The notes under the pieces: model-generated | Told to the model about the DNA's origin: nothing | The model's database searches: none | Seen by the model: only the letters and a program-made list of their open reading frames with translations | Made by a program: the position numbers and the translations under genes | Shown: in pieces, positions 8,881 through 16,068 of the stretch | How the letters are laid out: each line of letters opens with the position of its first letter | Position numbering within the stretch: position 1 is the stretch's first letter | Source of the DNA: Prevotella sp. UBA4217 | GTDB taxonomy: Bacteria > Bacteroidota > Bacteroidia > Bacteroidales > Bacteroidaceae | DNA: 30,311 nucleotides | NCBI GenBank assembly: GCA_002379425.1 | Contig: DFTH01000015.1 | Location: 1 to 30,311 of the forward strand | Reading direction: 5' to 3'

Positions 8881-9008
8881 TTCAATCCTTCAATTCTTCA
8901 ATCCTTCAATCCTTCAATTTTTCAATTCTTCAATTCTTCAATTCTTCAATTCTTCAATTCTTCAATTCTTCAATTTTTCAATCCTTCAATTCTTCAATCC
9001 TTCAATCC
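8881..9008. repeat. Octanucleotide tandem array, 16 units of TTCAATNN
   Basis: Sixteen uninterrupted 8-bp units fill the gap between two lipoprotein genes. On the plus strand each is TTCAATCC, TTCAATTC or TTCAATTT; on the mRNA strand, RRATTGAA. The array starts exactly 3 nt upstream of the ATG at 8877 and ends 5 nt after the stop codon (9014-9016) of the preceding gene. Because 8 is not a multiple of 3, the TGA in each unit falls in all three frames within 24 nt. Many units place AAGGA-like purine runs in the mRNA. Confidence 0.97.
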
Positions 9009-9013
9009 TTCCT

Positions 9014-9748
9014 CTATTCCCTTTCAATCTCTCCTGTACGACGGAGGAACTTGCCGTCGATATTATAGACGCGCTTGAAGGAGTAGCGTCCATCATTGTC
9101 GTAGCCGTAGGAGGCCACGATGATCTCCTTTGCGTTCCAGTCGAGGTCCTGAACACCTTCGGTGGATGGCAACTGCTTGACGGTATGCGCATCAGTGTCG
9201 ATGATATACGTCCAGTAGTTCCTGCCGTCAGGACAGCCCTCCACGATGACCTTACTCACGTCGCCCGGTGCTATCCACGCCCTCTCGGCTGTTGCTATCA
9301 ATTGCAAGTCAGTGCTGGCAGCGTCAGGATCCTTGCCCTTCATCTGTTCCCAGATAGGTGCTGCCGTAGGGTTGGTCTGGCAGACCTTCTTCACGGTGCC
9401 CGTGCGCTCGTCGGCCAGCCATACAGAGTAGATAGCATCGAAGGCACCCTCCTCGCTCTCGGCACGTTCTTTGTTGACATAGACGGCATACTGCATGTAG
9501 TTGTCCTTCCGCTCTGCCGTCTTGGGCATCTCACTGATGTCCATCACCTCTTGCTGATTGGGGGCCATACCTTGTTCCTCGCCAGTAGCCTCTCCCTCCT
9601 TGAGCGTGTCGGTCGCCAGTTCGACTTGCTGCGAACTGTCCACCTCCGTCGAGTCTGCGTGACCCACCATACCCGGGCCATCCAACTTCTGGAATCGGCA
9701 TCCCGTGAGGGTTAATGCCGCGAGCACTAATAACATCACTTTCTTCAT
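9014..9748 (-). CDS. Lipoprotein of unknown function (244 aa)
   Basis: Lipoprotein signal with lipobox TLTGC and Cys17, followed by a Ser/Asp/Glu/Gln-rich linker to about residue 75. The folded part (about 80-244) has alternating strands, including WTYIIDTDAHTVKQLP and a YGYDNDGRYSFKRVYNIDG stretch near the end; the second may be a metal-binding or YD-like turn. I recognise no family. It sits between two octamer arrays, one before its ATG and one after its stop, an arrangement found for no other gene here. Start context GAT-ATG-AA. Confidence 0.82.
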   Translation of the reverse strand: MKKVMLLVLAALTLTGCRFQKLDGPGMVGHADSTEVDSSQQVELATDTLKEGEATGEEQGMAPNQQEVMDISEMPKTAERKDNYMQYAVYVNKERAESEEGAFDAIYSVWLADERTGTVKKVCQTNPTAAPIWEQMKGKDPDAASTDLQLIATAERAWIAPGDVSKVIVEGCPDGRNYWTYIIDTDAHTVKQLPSTEGVQDLDWNAKEIIVASYGYDNDGRYSFKRVYNIDGKFLRRTGEIERE

Positions 9749-9751
9749 ATC

Positions 9752-9831
9752 TTCAATCCTTCAATTCTTCAATCCTTCAATTCTTCAATCCTTCAATTTT
9801 TCAATTCTTCAATTTTTCAATTTTTCAATCC
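9752..9831. repeat. Octanucleotide tandem array, 10 units of TTCAATNN
   Basis: Ten uninterrupted 8-bp units of the same type as at 8881-9008 fill the gap between the 390-residue gene and the 244-residue lipoprotein. The array again begins exactly 3 nt upstream of the ATG (9748). Its far unit overlaps the preceding gene: the TGA stop at 9825-9827 is the TGA inside that unit, and the last codons (AAG GAT) form its beginning. The array could therefore have grown out of the 3' end of that gene. Confidence 0.97.
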
Positions 9832-10997
9832 TTTACAAACTTGCTGCCGTTCCATGTGAAGCGCCTGGCAATCTTGCCCGACGGCAGGTGACTGTTGATG
9901 ACAATCGTCTTTCCCTGACGGGGGAGTTCGTGTGTCACACCAGTGCAGCCGGGAGGTATTTCGAAATCGAGTCCGAGTTCTGGGCCGTAGGCTATCTTCA
10001 ACTTGCGTGTGGCATTGTCATACATGTAGAAATTGACACCCGTGGTCTCTGTCATGACGGGCTTTCCATCCTGGAAGCAGTCAATGCTGACGGCTAAGAG
10101 TTTATGTTGCCTTTCGGCACAGTTCCAGTAGCAGAACTCAACGACATGACGGCTCTCATCGTCTTTCGACTCATAGCCCATGTAGCCATTGCGCACATCG
10201 ACGATGATCTCATCGCCAGGCATCTGCTTCATACCGTTACGATACAGGTTCCAACTCTGCCGCACCCCTTTGAAGCCCTCGCCCATATCCTCCTGTGAGA
10301 GGATGGCCGAGACGAAGTCCTTGATATTGGGCTGCGCACCCTTGGTCTTGACCACGATGCCCGTGTCAGTATCGTCAACTTCCTCCGTCTTTGAGAAGAC
10401 AGGCTTCATACCGTTCCATGTGAACGTGTGGCGAAGATGGCCTTCTTCGTTATACATGTCGATGAGCAGGTCTTTCCCTTGCTTCGGCAGCCTCACGAAG
10501 TAGGGCTCCTCCACTGTCCACGGTCTGAAGCCTCCCAGTATATCCGGCTCGGGGATGAGTGCCTTTTTCTGCGGGTCGTAGTCGTAGAAGCATACAAATT
10601 CAATGAAGGGGTCGGTGGGATCACCCATGCAGATGGCCAACAGTTTATGGCCATTGGTGCGATTCCAGTAGCAGGCAGACATATACTCGCCGTCGGTTCC
10701 GGCATCGCTGACCTCGGCATAGCCGTTCTTGCTGTCAACGATCACCTTAAGGGCCGTCTCCTCATCGAGCACCACCTTCGACAGTCCTTTCTCCATGGCA
10801 TCCCTCACGCTGGAGACCATCCAGGTGGGCCACGTCTGGTCGAAGCGCTCCAGCATGATGCCGAAACTACCGTTTACCACATTGTCGATGGTCTTGGTCT
10901 TCCAACCCTTCTCAATGTCTTCGAGAGACTGTGCCACGACAGTGTTCCATGACAACAGACAGGCCATTAATAGGAGCATCAGTTTCTTCATATTCAT
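9825..10997 (-). CDS. Secreted protein with two internal repeats (390 aa)
   Basis: A signal peptide (MNMKKLMLLLM, ending near VVAQ at 21-23) indicates export without lipidation. ATG 10997 or ATG 10991 could be the start; the difference is two residues. The mature protein is a tandem duplication. Repeat 1 contains KVIVDSKNGYAEV, then ACYWNRTNGHKLLAICMGD, and ends FTWNGMKPVF. Repeat 2 contains EIIVDVRNGYMGY, then FCYWNCAERQHKLLAVSID, and ends FTWNGSKFVKD at the C-terminus. Family unknown. It is 7 bp after the 368-residue gene, which is also internally duplicated. The stop codon lies inside an octamer repeat. Confidence 0.85.
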   Translation of the reverse strand: MNMKKLMLLLMACLLSWNTVVAQSLEDIEKGWKTKTIDNVVNGSFGIMLERFDQTWPTWMVSSVRDAMEKGLSKVVLDEETALKVIVDSKNGYAEVSDAGTDGEYMSACYWNRTNGHKLLAICMGDPTDPFIEFVCFYDYDPQKKALIPEPDILGGFRPWTVEEPYFVRLPKQGKDLLIDMYNEEGHLRHTFTWNGMKPVFSKTEEVDDTDTGIVVKTKGAQPNIKDFVSAILSQEDMGEGFKGVRQSWNLYRNGMKQMPGDEIIVDVRNGYMGYESKDDESRHVVEFCYWNCAERQHKLLAVSIDCFQDGKPVMTETTGVNFYMYDNATRKLKIAYGPELGLDFEIPPGCTGVTHELPRQGKTIVINSHLPSGKIARRFTWNGSKFVKD

Positions 10998-11004
10998 TCG
11001 GGTT

Positions 11005-12111
11005 TTAATTCGTCAATTTCTGGAATATCATCACCAACTTGCGCACACGTTCCTTGTCGGCCTGTCCGCCATCCTGCGTGTCACTGTTGGTCTTGGTCTC
11101 AATACATTTGCCGTTCTCATCGAAATAGTAGCGCCACTCCGTCTGCTCGCCCTCCTCCTTGGCATTGGTGTAGGAGAAGAGGAGGTGGTGGCCCTGGGGG
11201 GTGAGGAGGTACTCGTTGTAGATATCAGGGCCCATCCCGTTGTGGTGGAGGCGCTCGGAGATGAGATAGCAGAACTTGTCGATGGATGCACCATCAGGCT
11301 CGGGATAGTCCTCAAAGATGTCGTAATAGTAGTTCACCGTGCGTGTCTCGGGTGGCCCCCACGACTGGTCGCGGATGACGATCTGCACGTCGCGCTGGAT
11401 GTCGGCCTTGTCGTTCTTGGCAACCTTGTCCTTCGCCGCGGTATATGCACTGCGGATGGTCTTCAGTCGCTCCGCCTTGGGGACGGTCTTTTCTATCGGG
11501 AAGGACCCCTCTCCCACCTCATGACCGGGGGTCATCACCCAGTCGAAGATATCCAGGAGGTCGGCAGCCAACGTCTGGTCGCCACCATTCTCTTCCCACA
11601 GGACACTGCCTGGCTTCACCTCATCACCGCCGGCTTTCCGCTTCTGTTCGATCACGTTCCCCTGTCCGTCGTAATAGTAGCGGGTCTCCGTGACGTAGCC
11701 CGCATGGGTCTCCGACTTCGTAAAACTGAAGAGCAGTGTACCCTCATTGGGGTCGAACAGGATCTCACGGTAACTGGAATGCCCGTTGGCTTCCCATTTC
11801 TCGATGATGAAATAACAGTGGGAGGCATCAGGGTAGTCGAGTTCCGAGTTGACACGGTGCTTGTTGAAGTAGAAGGTCAGCGTCCGCTGCTCGTTGATGA
11901 TGAAGTCCTCATCCACCTGCGTACCGTCGTTCACCGTGATGGTCAGGTCGAGCGGTGCCATACCGTTCTTCCCGTTCTGGGCTATCTGCGCCTTGGCCTC
12001 TGCATACGTCTGGCGTATCTTCTTGATCTGCTCCTGCTTTGAGGCCTGCGCAGAGGCGACTACGCAGAGCAGCAGGACAAAGGCTGTGGTTATGAATCTG
12101 TTGTTTCGCAT
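11005..12111 (-). CDS. Secreted protein with two internal repeats (368 aa)
   Basis: The signal peptide MRNNRFITTAFVLLLCVVASAQA predicts cleavage near ASA/QA. Two repeats follow. Both begin with a helix (IKKIRQTYAEAKAQIAQN; LKTIRSAYTAAKDKVAKN) and continue with strands that include a YF or YYY motif, a CYFI/CYLI core, EILFDPNEGTLLFSF versus EYLLTPQGHHLLFSY, and a closing ETRYYYDGQGN versus EWRYYFDENGK. The 169-residue protein at 13684-14193 is a single-copy version (IRRLYAEVKENM, EEYLFDEGSLVFYF). This is a secreted family internal to the operon with no name I can give. It follows the 517-residue gene by 17 bp. Confidence 0.86.
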   Translation of the reverse strand: MRNNRFITTAFVLLLCVVASAQASKQEQIKKIRQTYAEAKAQIAQNGKNGMAPLDLTITVNDGTQVDEDFIINEQRTLTFYFNKHRVNSELDYPDASHCYFIIEKWEANGHSSYREILFDPNEGTLLFSFTKSETHAGYVTETRYYYDGQGNVIEQKRKAGGDEVKPGSVLWEENGGDQTLAADLLDIFDWVMTPGHEVGEGSFPIEKTVPKAERLKTIRSAYTAAKDKVAKNDKADIQRDVQIVIRDQSWGPPETRTVNYYYDIFEDYPEPDGASIDKFCYLISERLHHNGMGPDIYNEYLLTPQGHHLLFSYTNAKEEGEQTEWRYYFDENGKCIETKTNSDTQDGGQADKERVRKLVMIFQKLTN

Positions 12112-12128
12112 GATTACATGTTTTTAGG

Positions 12129-13682
12129 TTATGGCTTAGGGGCATCGGGACCGATAGGTTTCTGCCTGGGTTTCGGGGAGAAGACGGGCTCATTGCCAAA
12201 GATACAGTTATCGGCTATCAGCATACCGTCACCACCTATTGTGGGATGGTGGATCTCGCAGTCGTAAAGATGGAAGGGTTCACCGCTTGAGAACAACTCC
12301 GCCTTGGCCCAGTTGTTATAGAAACGGCAGCCACGGAACACGGTCTCCTCACTACTGCCAATCCCTATCAGTGTATATTCCTTGTTATCGAAGAAGTCGC
12401 AATCCTCAAACTCCACGCCGTGGGCATCCCACAGTTCCATGATGCCGTATGAGCAGTGATGGATATTCGTACGGGCAACCTTCAGAGTGACCGTCTCCCG
12501 TCCCACGATGCCGTAGGTGCCACAACCATAGAGGTCGCAGTCGGAGATGCTATTGAGGCCACCGCCCCAAACGCCGATGACACCACCGTCGCAATAGCCG
12601 TACTCGGTATGGCCGATGGTCAGGTTCTCCACCTTACACTCCCAGCAGTCGATCAAGTTCAGGCAATAGGCATAGCGGGGATCGACCTCGATGCTGGAGT
12701 TATACGTCCCACGGATGGTGAGACCATTGAAATGCTTGAGCGTCAGTTGCTGACCGTCGTTACAGAATTCACTGATGATCACGGGGTCGCTATTCCTGTC
12801 TTTCTTGACGACCGTGACCCAGGAACGCCCAGGCACGCCAGCAAACAAATTCTCCTGTTCAAGAACACGGGACAGGTTAAGATGGACATTGGCCCCGATC
12901 TGCACGGTACGGTAATTGCCGAGGGCATTGAGGAACTGCTCCTCGTCGTTGACAGTGATCACCCCCTTGACATTCTCCGTCATCTTCGGGTTCTCCTCTG
13001 TACGCTCATAGCGCACACGGTCATGGTCGCCCAACGACTCCTCGTATTTCAGCAGTTGCAGATTGGTGGTCTCTATCATGCCAAGCGTGACGCTGTTATT
13101 GTCTGCCACTGGCTTGTACCAGGACATCTTACTGAAATGCTCCTGAAGGTCCTTCGACTGGAAGTTCCAGCCGTGACGGGCCAGGATCTCATTACGCATC
13201 AGCCGCAACTGGGGCTTCGAGAAATGGCCCAGATAGTGGGCGTCGAGCAGATAGTTCTGCAACAGCCAACTGACATCACGCTTTTCCAGCGTCTTCTGAC
13301 GTGCCAGGCACCCCTTCAGGTCGTCGGGTGTCAGCACATAGATAGAGATCGCCTCACCACGAGGATTACGGACAGCCAGGAAATGCAGTTTGTCCTGAAC
13401 GACATCATCCACCTGCCAGCCGATCTGTCCACGCACGAACAGCCAGCCTTGCGAGTTACCCGAGGCAAGGGTATAACGGCTGTCGCCGGTCTTCTTCAGG
13501 ACGAACGTGTCGCCACCCCGGTCCTCACTCTCACCTTCCATCGTCACGTTGCCTGCCTCATCGACGTGGGCTGTGTAGAGGGTCTCGCCGTTCCACCAGC
13601 GAGTGCCTTCCTTGATGGTCTGGGCCTGCATCATGCCTGCCAGCCCCATCACCAATACCATGCATACCAGCCACCTTCTCAT
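12129..13682 (-). CDS. Exported YARHG plus right-handed beta-helix protein (517 aa)
   Basis: Signal peptide to about residue 20 (GMMQAQ). Residues 22-130 form an N-terminal domain beginning IKEGTRWWNGETLYTAHV. The YARHG domain follows, with LRLMRNEILARHGWNF (159-174) and LQEHFSKMSWYKP (179-191). Residues about 245-500 are Asn-, Cys- and Gly-rich short strands of the right-handed parallel beta-helix type (GHTEYGYCDGGVIGVWGGG; DCDLYGCGTYGIV; CDFFDNKEYTLIG), as in pectate-lyase-like and NosD-like proteins. These folds bind or cleave polysaccharides or serve as surface scaffolds; no catalytic residues can be assigned. A Pro-rich tail ends the protein. It is a full-length paralog of the gene at 18036-19619. 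The next gene upstream ends 1 nt before its ATG. Confidence 0.9.
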   Translation of the reverse strand: MRRWLVCMVLVMGLAGMMQAQTIKEGTRWWNGETLYTAHVDEAGNVTMEGESEDRGGDTFVLKKTGDSRYTLASGNSQGWLFVRGQIGWQVDDVVQDKLHFLAVRNPRGEAISIYVLTPDDLKGCLARQKTLEKRDVSWLLQNYLLDAHYLGHFSKPQLRLMRNEILARHGWNFQSKDLQEHFSKMSWYKPVADNNSVTLGMIETTNLQLLKYEESLGDHDRVRYERTEENPKMTENVKGVITVNDEEQFLNALGNYRTVQIGANVHLNLSRVLEQENLFAGVPGRSWVTVVKKDRNSDPVIISEFCNDGQQLTLKHFNGLTIRGTYNSSIEVDPRYAYCLNLIDCWECKVENLTIGHTEYGYCDGGVIGVWGGGLNSISDCDLYGCGTYGIVGRETVTLKVARTNIHHCSYGIMELWDAHGVEFEDCDFFDNKEYTLIGIGSSEETVFRGCRFYNNWAKAELFSSGEPFHLYDCEIHHPTIGGDGMLIADNCIFGNEPVFSPKPRQKPIGPDAPKP

Positions 13683-13683
13683 C

Positions 13684-14193
13684 TCAGTTGTTGCGGTTAA
13701 TCAGTTTGTCGAAGGCCATTTTCATATCACTGGCCAGGTCGGCTGCGGCGGTATCACCCGTCAGTCGTTCACCCTTGATCACCTCATGCATGAAACCGTT
13801 GATGCCCCAGTAGTAACGGGTCTCATTGTCCAGTTGCTTACAGAAATAGAACACCAGACTGCCCTCGTCGAAGAGGTACTCCTCGTAATACTCTGCCGCT
13901 CCGACATTATACTTTCGGGTGATGAAAATAGGACAATAGACGACGTTGCCTGCATCTTCCTTGAATTCCCCATCATAGAAATAATGGGTAACATCCTTGA
14001 CAGGTCCCGCACCAGGGGCCATGTAGTTGAGTGTCACCACCATATCATTGGGCGGTATCTCTGCCTTCTTCCTATACTCCATATTCTCCTTCACCTCTGC
14101 ATAGAGCCGGCGGATCTCTGCCACCCGGGCATCCTGAGCCTGTGCCGACAGGATCATCAGCAACAGGGCCGTCAACATCACCATTCTCTTCAT
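13684..14193 (-). CDS. Secreted single-repeat protein (169 aa)
   Basis: The start taken is ATG 14193 (MKRMVMLTALLLMILSAQAQ), which gives a normal signal peptide cleaved near AQA/Q. An ATG at 14205 (MQND) is possible, and the frame is open further upstream only because it overlaps the preceding gene. The mature part matches one repeat of the 368-residue protein: IRRLYAEVKENM helix, THYFYDGEF, EEYLFDEGSLVFYF and TRYYWG. The upstream stop is 1 nt away, and the junction is nearly identical in sequence to the one at 8193-8217. It probably depends on translation of the preceding gene. Confidence 0.82.
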   Translation of the reverse strand: MKRMVMLTALLLMILSAQAQDARVAEIRRLYAEVKENMEYRKKAEIPPNDMVVTLNYMAPGAGPVKDVTHYFYDGEFKEDAGNVVYCPIFITRKYNVGAAEYYEEYLFDEGSLVFYFCKQLDNETRYYWGINGFMHEVIKGERLTGDTAAADLASDMKMAFDKLINRNN

Positions 14194-14194
14194 A

Positions 14195-15250
14195 TCATTC
14201 TGCATATTCTGACAGTGGATTACTTGCCTTGACTTCAATATCGTGCCAGTTGAGATCGACCGAGTAATCGTCGCCCAACTGCTGGCAGAGTTTTTTGTAT
14301 TCCTCCTCGGTGATATCCTGATCATCCTTGGAGTAGCCTTTCTCCGACTCGTTACCCTCCATGTCATACTCAGTCATGGCATTCAGGGTGGTGACGGCCT
14401 TGCTGTCCTTCATCAGCGTATAACTCGACATGTGGCAACCCGTACCACAACCTCCTTGTGAACCCACGCCATGATCGAAATAGACAATATTTGTCCGTCC
14501 GTCGGAATCAGCCAGTACGGATGGTTTGTCACCAGCAATGGAGAAGATCACCTTCGCATCGAAATCGTTACGGCAAGCACACACCTCGGGTTTCCCGTCG
14601 CGGTCGATATCTAACAGGGCATAGTGGGTGAAGGGCTCGCTGCTACCCGTGATGGAGGAGGCCTGCTCTACCATCTGGTCATGGTACCTGGTGATGTCGA
14701 AGTCCTTGCTGAACTTCACGTCGTCCATGTAACTCCGCATATTCCGCAGGAGGTCTGAGTTGCTATTGAAGATGGTCTGCACACGCCACTCACCGTCCTC
14801 TACCTTCATCAGCCAGCGCACTTCCTCGCCCTCACTCATCGCATCCTTCAGGATGAATGTGACCATGGCCTTGCCGTTGTCGAGAATTTTAGCCTTGACG
14901 TCCTTCGCACTGACCTTCCCTTCGTAGTATTCAAAACTCCAGGGATTGAAGCCGTCTTCATAGAAGCGGTCATCACGGTCCTCGTCTATCTTTTCCAGTT
15001 CCTTGATCGTCTGCTGCCACTCCTTGGTACCAAACCGCTCATCGAGCCAGGGCTGTCCCTCCTTGCGGCTATACAGATATTCATACACAGCCTTTACCTG
15101 TCTGATGACAGCCTCTTCTGAGTCTAATGTATCTGGCACCTCGACGACCTCTACCATGGTGGAGTCACTGTCCGACGGAGCCTTGCTTGTCTTGTTCCCG
15201 CAGCCCACAGCCACGAAGGTCCATGCTGTAAATAGTAATATCTTCTTCAT
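14195..15250 (-). CDS. Two-domain lipoprotein with Asp-rich loop (351 aa)
   Basis: ATG 15250 (MKKILLF) gives Cys17 in lipobox VAVGC, matching its sister lipoproteins; an in-frame ATG at 15262 overlaps the previous stop as ATGA and would add MNER. After GNKTSKAPSDSD comes a domain of about 130 residues ending VEDGEWRVQTIFN, a pattern typical of NTF2-like/DUF3828-type folds. The second domain begins FDITRYHDQMVEQA and includes LLDIDRDGKPEV, aligned with the 225-residue lipoprotein. It also has a Gly/Cys stretch (GSQGGCGTGCHMSS) absent from that paralog. The protein ends SEYAE. Function unknown; likely periplasm-facing because no acidic residues follow the lipobox cysteine. Confidence 0.85.
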   Translation of the reverse strand: MKKILLFTAWTFVAVGCGNKTSKAPSDSDSTMVEVVEVPDTLDSEEAVIRQVKAVYEYLYSRKEGQPWLDERFGTKEWQQTIKELEKIDEDRDDRFYEDGFNPWSFEYYEGKVSAKDVKAKILDNGKAMVTFILKDAMSEGEEVRWLMKVEDGEWRVQTIFNSNSDLLRNMRSYMDDVKFSKDFDITRYHDQMVEQASSITGSSEPFTHYALLDIDRDGKPEVCACRNDFDAKVIFSIAGDKPSVLADSDGRTNIVYFDHGVGSQGGCGTGCHMSSYTLMKDSKAVTTLNAMTEYDMEGNESEKGYSKDDQDITEEEYKKLCQQLGDDYSVDLNWHDIEVKASNPLSEYAE

Positions 15251-15282
15251 TCTCTCATTCATTTCATTATCTCATTCTTCAC
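15251..15282. repeat. Degenerate octamer-like repeat overlapping a gene end
   Basis: Upstream of ATG 15250, with a 3-nt gap, TCATT recurs with a period of about 8 nt (CTCATTCA, TTTCATTA, TCTCATTC). The stretch covers the last codons and TGA stop of the 268-residue gene. The geometry matches the octamer arrays at 8881, 9752 and 17995, but the units are few and coding, so this is a weak member. Confidence 0.45.
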
Positions 15283-16065
15283 AAAGTCCCATGCACTTAG
15301 ACTTCCCTTTACCTTGACGAGTGAATTGTGGGTAACGATATATTCCGAAACACCCTGATGGTCGGTTCCCTGATGCCAGTCATAGGTATAGCCCAACTGT
15401 GTCCACGGCAGCGGCGTATCGTCCTCGTAGGCTCCCTGATAACTGTAGCGATACCACTCGCGGAAGTTCGTCTCGCCCACCTTATAGTTCTCATCTGCGT
15501 AGGCCGGAAACTCCAAGACTGCCGTGGTGGTAGTGATATCGGGATTAAAAGAGGGACGGAACATATACGAAGGATCAGCATAGAACTTCACCATGATGTC
15601 GTAGTCGCAATCAGGACTCAGTCCGTACATCTGAATCAGCCGAATATGGGCAGCCACACTGTCAAGCCCCTCGAAGGCTGTCTTACGCTTAGCCCAGTCT
15701 GCTGGTAAGGACACCCAAGTACCCATCTCCCGATCGATGTGATAAAGATCGTCGCGCCCGAAGAATCGCTGAAGGCGAGTCGAATCGACGAGGGTTACCA
15801 CAAGCACCATGTCATGGCCATCGATGTTGACCCACTCCTGTCCTGGATAATCTTTCCGGATAGGCATCAGCGGACGTATCTTAGAGGAATCCACCTGCTT
15901 GGCATCTTCAATGGCTGTAGCAAGGTCTTTCCACAATGCAGAGTCGTTTTCATACCAATTGACATCGTCAGCAACAACCGTCTGTTTGTTGCCTTGCCAA
16001 CAGCCCGTCACCACTATCGCCAGTAAGGCCGTCACTGCCGATTTCTTGATACCAGATATCATCAT
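15259..16065 (-). CDS. Lipoprotein of unknown function (268 aa)
   Basis: Start ATG 16065, with ATG 16062 directly after it. The signal peptide runs to lipobox IVVTGC with Cys22, followed by WQGNKQTV. The mature part has a helical start (SALWKDLATAIEDAKQV), then a beta-rich body with aromatic motifs such as FREWYRYSYQGAY and a DWHQGTDHQGVSEYIV stretch. I recognise no family. It begins 3 bp after the nucleoside-hydrolase/kinase gene and its stop overlaps the first possible ATG of the next lipoprotein as ATGA, so translation is tightly coupled. Confidence 0.82.
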   Translation of the reverse strand: MMISGIKKSAVTALLAIVVTGCWQGNKQTVVADDVNWYENDSALWKDLATAIEDAKQVDSSKIRPLMPIRKDYPGQEWVNIDGHDMVLVVTLVDSTRLQRFFGRDDLYHIDREMGTWVSLPADWAKRKTAFEGLDSVAAHIRLIQMYGLSPDCDYDIMVKFYADPSYMFRPSFNPDITTTTAVLEFPAYADENYKVGETNFREWYRYSYQGAYEDDTPLPWTQLGYTYDWHQGTDHQGVSEYIVTHNSLVKVKGSLSAWDFVKNEIMK

Positions 16066-16068
16066 TTT

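Noticed and set aside
8881..9008. Coding of a repetitive Phe/Asn/Ser-rich protein on the plus strand
   Set aside because: The frame is open only because the octamer lacks plus-strand stops; it runs antisense into lipoprotein genes and has no start signal.
12456..13700. Plus-strand open frames of 400 or more residues opposite the YARHG/beta-helix genes (also 18150-19412 and 10729-12042)
   Set aside because: All are antisense shadows of genes with signal peptides and recognised domains.
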